Shown here piece by piece: positions 5,238 to 8,041 of a DNA stretch of 8,041 nt (position 1 is the first letter of the stretch; each line of letters opens with the position of its first letter). A model generated the notes under the pieces. The model was not told the DNA's origin. It was given only the letters and a program-made list of their open reading frames with translations, and searched no databases. The stretch is taken from NCBI GenBank assembly GCA_021737205.1, contig JAIPEK010000095.1, positions 1-8,041 on the forward strand, in the 5' to 3' direction. A program made the translations under genes and the position numbers. Origin of the DNA: Desulfarculaceae bacterium. Lineage in GTDB: Bacteria > Desulfobacterota > Desulfobacteria > Desulfobacterales > Desulfobacteraceae.

Positions 5238-8041
5238 TTACTCCATTGGAGCAAAACCGCTCCTGAAGGTATTTTCACAAATCGTCCGGCAAACCGTGAA
5301 TTCTTTTAAATAGTCCGGACCGCCCGCTTTGGAGCCGTCCCCTGACAGGCGGAACCCGCCGAAGGGATGGCGTCCCACCAGGGCTCCGGTTATACCACGG
5401 TTGATGTAGAGATTGCCAACGCAAAAACGGCTGCAGGCCTTTTCGATATTACCGGGGTGCCTGGAGAAAATCCCGCCGGTCAGGGCATAATTGCAGTCGT
5501 TGGCGATCTTGAGTGCTTCATCGAAATCAGCCGCCTTCATGATCGAGAGCACAGGCCCGAAAACTCCTTCCCTGGCAAGGGTATGCTCCGGCTTGATATC
5601 CTTGAAGATCGCAAGGGGGGCGAAATGGCCGGAATTCTGTTCCGGTCTCTTCTCGAGAACCAGGGTGCCTTCTTCCTTTCCTGTGGCAATCCCCTTTTCA
5701 ATCCGGTTTTTGGCCTCTTCGTCGATCACGGCGCCGAAACCGTTTCTCGGGTCTTCCACAGGTCCCATGTCCAGGCTGTCCGCAGCCGCGCGGACTTTGT
5801 CCACTACCTTGTCATAGTTTTCTTCGAGCACGATCAGCCGGGAGAGGGCGGAGCATTTCTGGCCCTGGTATCCGAAGGCCGAGTTGATGATTTCTCCCAC
5901 GGCCGCATCCAGATCGGCATCCGAATCCATGATGATGGCATTGTTGCCCACAAGAGAGAGTATGGTTTTGGCAAGGCCCTTTCTGCTGCGGATATCCCCT
6001 GTTGTTTTTTCAAGGACCTTTTGTCCCGCATCCGTACTTCCGGTAAAGCAGACAAGATCCACATCCGGGTGGCCGGCAAGAATTTCTCCGGGTTCGGCAT
6101 TTTCCGCGGTGATCAGGTTGACAACCCCTTCAGGGACACCGGCCTCCTCGAATATCGAGACCAGCATGGATCCGATGATCGTGGCCCGGGGAGCGGGTTT
6201 GAATACCACTGCATTACCGGTGACAAGAGCCGCCCCCACGGTTCCGGCAGGTACCGGCAGCGGCATGTTGAACGGGGTGATCACGGCGGCCGTTCCCCTC
6301 GGTTCAAAGGAGAGGCGGCTTGATTCGCCGAGCTTCGGACTGACAGAGTGACTGCCGGAAACCCGGATCATCTCCCGGCCGTAGTATTCGAGAAAATCAA
6401 TCGCCTCGTTCACGTCCGCCTGGGAGTCGTTCCAGTTTTTGCCCGTCTCCAGGACTGTCATGGCGGCAAGTTCGAATCGTTTTACCCGGATCAGCTCGGC
6501 TGCCTTGAACAGAACTTCGCTGCGCCGTGCCGGTTCGGTGTCCGCCCACCGGGACCGGGCCTCTCCTGCCGCTTTGACTGCGTATTCCACGTCATTGGCA
6601 CCTGCGGATGCCGCGGTTGCCAGAATTTCATCCGACGAGTTGGGATTGGTGGAATTAAATGTTGCATCCGTTGTCACATCCTGGCCGTTGATCCGGAGCG
6701 GGATGGATTTCGGACCGTTGGACCGGATTTTTTCAATGGCCTGTTTCATGGAAAGCCTTGCATCCGGGGTCCATGCCATGGGCGGTTCATTCTCGAAGGC
6801 CCCTTTTTCCCCGTATGCCGGTGCTTCCTCCTTGCCGGGGACATATGCGGATTCATGGGATTTGGCAAGTTCGGCAGGATCGGTCAAAAGTTTTTCCCTG
6901 TCCACCCCTTCTTCAAAACTCTGGCGGAGGAATGATTCGTTGGAGGTGTTTTCCAGAAGGCGACGGACGAGATAGGCCATTCCCGGGATGACCTCTCCGA
7001 TGGGCGCGTATAGCCTCACACGGTAACCGGCTTTGCCCAGGGCGGCCCGCAGGTTTTCCGCCATGCCGTAGAGCATCTGGAATTCGTACCGGTTCTCCGG
7101 AACGCCGAGCTCTTTGGCCGTCTCGATGGTATAGGCGATGGAGCGGATGTTATGGGAAGCGCATTTGTAGACGATCAGGTCGTTGTTTTCCAGAATCCGC
7201 CGTGTGAGTTTTTCATACATGGCGTCCGTGTCATACTTGTTGGTGAAAACCGGCACCGGTACGTTGTCCTGGTGGGCGCGGGTGACTTCTTCGTCCCAGA
7301 ACGCACCCTTTACAAGACGGATGTGGATCGGCTGTTTGCGCTCGCGTACCCACCGGATAAGATCTTCGAACGGTTCTTCGGCATCCTTGAGATAGGCCTG
7401 GTACACCAGCCCCACATGGGGATATCCGGCAAACTCCGGTTCTTCCAGGATGCTCTTGAACGTCTCCAGCGTCAGTTCGCGCAGCGGCAGGTGTTCCATG
7501 TCCAGGATCAGGCAGGCATTGATCTCCATGGCTTTTCTCAGGATCGGCCGGAGCCGTTCTTTGGCCTTTTCAACGGAATGTTCGAATGCGCAGGCCTTGT
7601 CCATGTACTGGGCGTACATGGAAGAGACCATCACCGACATTACGCATGTGGGTGTGTCCCCCCAGTCCAGTTCGCCGTCCCCGTTTTTCTTCTTGTCTCC
7701 CACCGGCTTCCATTTTTTCCGGATCTCCCGGAACCGGTCAAAGAATTCGATCTGGTCCCGGACAAACGCCTCTTCCTCTTCCACGGATTTGACTTCCTCC
7801 TTGAGGATTTTCATGACCCAGGGATATCCTTTGTCCCGGATCTTTTTCATCACCGGGGCGGCTTCGTCCAGGGTGTTGCCTACAATGAACTGTTTGCCCA
7901 TGCTGTGGATGTTGCTGGAAATGGTTTTGGCAGCCATTTTTGCCGTCATGGAATCGGGGCTCACCATTTTCAGGCCGAACTGCAATGCCTTGGGGAAATC
8001 GTGCTCCGGTCGGCAGAAATACTGCTGGATATGTTCGGCCA
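5238..8041 (-). CDS. putA: PutA-like bifunctional proline dehydrogenase/aldehyde dehydrogenase, 5' partial, variant active sites
   Basis: PutA proteins oxidise proline with FAD to P5C and then, in a second module, oxidise glutamate semialdehyde to glutamate with NAD. The frame is open to the right edge, so no start is assigned; 933 residues are visible (numbered from the edge) of the usual 1,000 or so. The PRODH barrel (about 100-385) shows Asp180 in LDMEH, RLVKGAFWDEE, EFQMLYGMAENLR, Tyr344 and Arg359-Arg360 in YLVRRLLENTS. The aldehyde dehydrogenase module (about 455-930) shows PFNMP, FTGST, the catalytic Cys729 in GQKCSA, FGPV, and the typical PutA ending PFGGFRLSG, SKAGGPDYL, RSGFAP. Three normally conserved residues differ by motif alignment: the PRODH lysine of SVKLSAL-type strands is Met137; the general-base Glu, 34 residues before Cys, is Ser695; and the first Glu before IFGPV is Gly825. 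It is probably a membrane-peripheral or soluble flavoenzyme with an altered substrate or chemistry; ordinary P5C dehydrogenase activity is doubtful. Confidence 0.9.
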   Translation of the reverse strand, partial: AEHIQQYFCRPEHDFPKALQFGLKMVSPDSMTAKMAAKTISSNIHSMGKQFIVGNTLDEAAPVMKKIRDKGYPWVMKILKEEVKSVEEEEAFVRDQIEFFDRFREIRKKWKPVGDKKKNGDGELDWGDTPTCVMSVMVSSMYAQYMDKACAFEHSVEKAKERLRPILRKAMEINACLILDMEHLPLRELTLETFKSILEEPEFAGYPHVGLVYQAYLKDAEEPFEDLIRWVRERKQPIHIRLVKGAFWDEEVTRAHQDNVPVPVFTNKYDTDAMYEKLTRRILENNDLIVYKCASHNIRSIAYTIETAKELGVPENRYEFQMLYGMAENLRAALGKAGYRVRLYAPIGEVIPGMAYLVRRLLENTSNESFLRQSFEEGVDREKLLTDPAELAKSHESAYVPGKEEAPAYGEKGAFENEPPMAWTPDARLSMKQAIEKIRSNGPKSIPLRINGQDVTTDATFNSTNPNSSDEILATAASAGANDVEYAVKAAGEARSRWADTEPARRSEVLFKAAELIRVKRFELAAMTVLETGKNWNDSQADVNEAIDFLEYYGREMIRVSGSHSVSPKLGESSRLSFEPRGTAAVITPFNMPLPVPAGTVGAALVTGNAVVFKPAPRATIIGSMLVSIFEEAGVPEGVVNLITAENAEPGEILAGHPDVDLVCFTGSTDAGQKVLEKTTGDIRSRKGLAKTILSLVGNNAIIMDSDADLDAAVGEIINSAFGYQGQKCSALSRLIVLEENYDKVVDKVRAAADSLDMGPVEDPRNGFGAVIDEEAKNRIEKGIATGKEEGTLVLEKRPEQNSGHFAPLAIFKDIKPEHTLAREGVFGPVLSIMKAADFDEALKIANDCNYALTGGIFSRHPGNIEKACSRFCVGNLYINRGITGALVGRHPFGGFRLSGDGSKAGGPDYLKEFTVCRTICENTFRSGFAPME

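Noticed and set aside
5367..6323. Long open frame on the + strand opposite the PutA-like gene
   Set aside because: No family resemblance or ribosome-binding context; it is antisense to the well-supported aldehyde dehydrogenase module.
7983..7985. TTG at 7985 as the start of the PutA-like protein
   Set aside because: The same frame continues open to the window edge with family-like sequence (QQYFCRPEHDFPKAL), so the true start lies outside.

Overview
The window looks like chromosome of an anaerobic bacterium, most likely a sulfate reducer or relative in the Desulfobacterota. That assignment is inference from protein style and from the combination of a corrinoid methyl-transfer set with a bifunctional PutA; no rRNA or other marker is present. 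Genes are tightly packed, codon use looks even across the window, and I see no insertion sequence, tRNA, CRISPR array or phage gene.

Layout. Bases 1-1304 (+ strand) hold the C-terminal three quarters of a DEAD-box RNA helicase of the DeaD/CsdA type, cut by the left edge. A 58-base convergent gap with one weak hairpin follows. Everything from 1363 to the right edge is on the minus strand and, in transcription order, reads: a PutA-like proline dehydrogenase/aldehyde dehydrogenase (8041 to 5238, N-terminus outside the window), a GntR/FCD regulator (5231 to 4461), a non-pyrrolysine MttB-family methyltransferase (4313 to 2820), its corrinoid protein (2805 to 2176) and a pterin-dependent methyltransferase of the MtgA/AcsE type (2157 to 1363). 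Spacings are 6, 147, 14 and 18 bases. The 147-base gap holds a 60-base palindrome built from TGAAG elements phased every 9 bases.

How the genes may work together. The last three genes form a complete methyl-transfer relay: an MttB homologue takes a methyl group from a methylated amine, the corrinoid protein carries it on cobalt, and the MtgA-like enzyme passes it to tetrahydrofolate. Related relays demethylate quaternary amines such as glycine betaine, proline betaine and carnitine. A PutA homologue in the same gene run points to a substrate whose carbon skeleton is proline, so proline betaine (stachydrine) or another N-methylated proline is my favoured substrate; this is inference.

The PutA homologue is unusual. 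By motif alignment, the lysine that helps hold the proline carboxylate is Met, the general-base Glu of the aldehyde dehydrogenase module is Ser, and the Glu that holds the NAD ribose is Gly, while the catalytic Cys and other landmarks are kept. This suggests a specialised paralogue with an altered substrate or altered chemistry. The pairing of a variant PutA with a quaternary-amine methyltransferase relay under a GntR/FCD regulator is the most interesting thing here.
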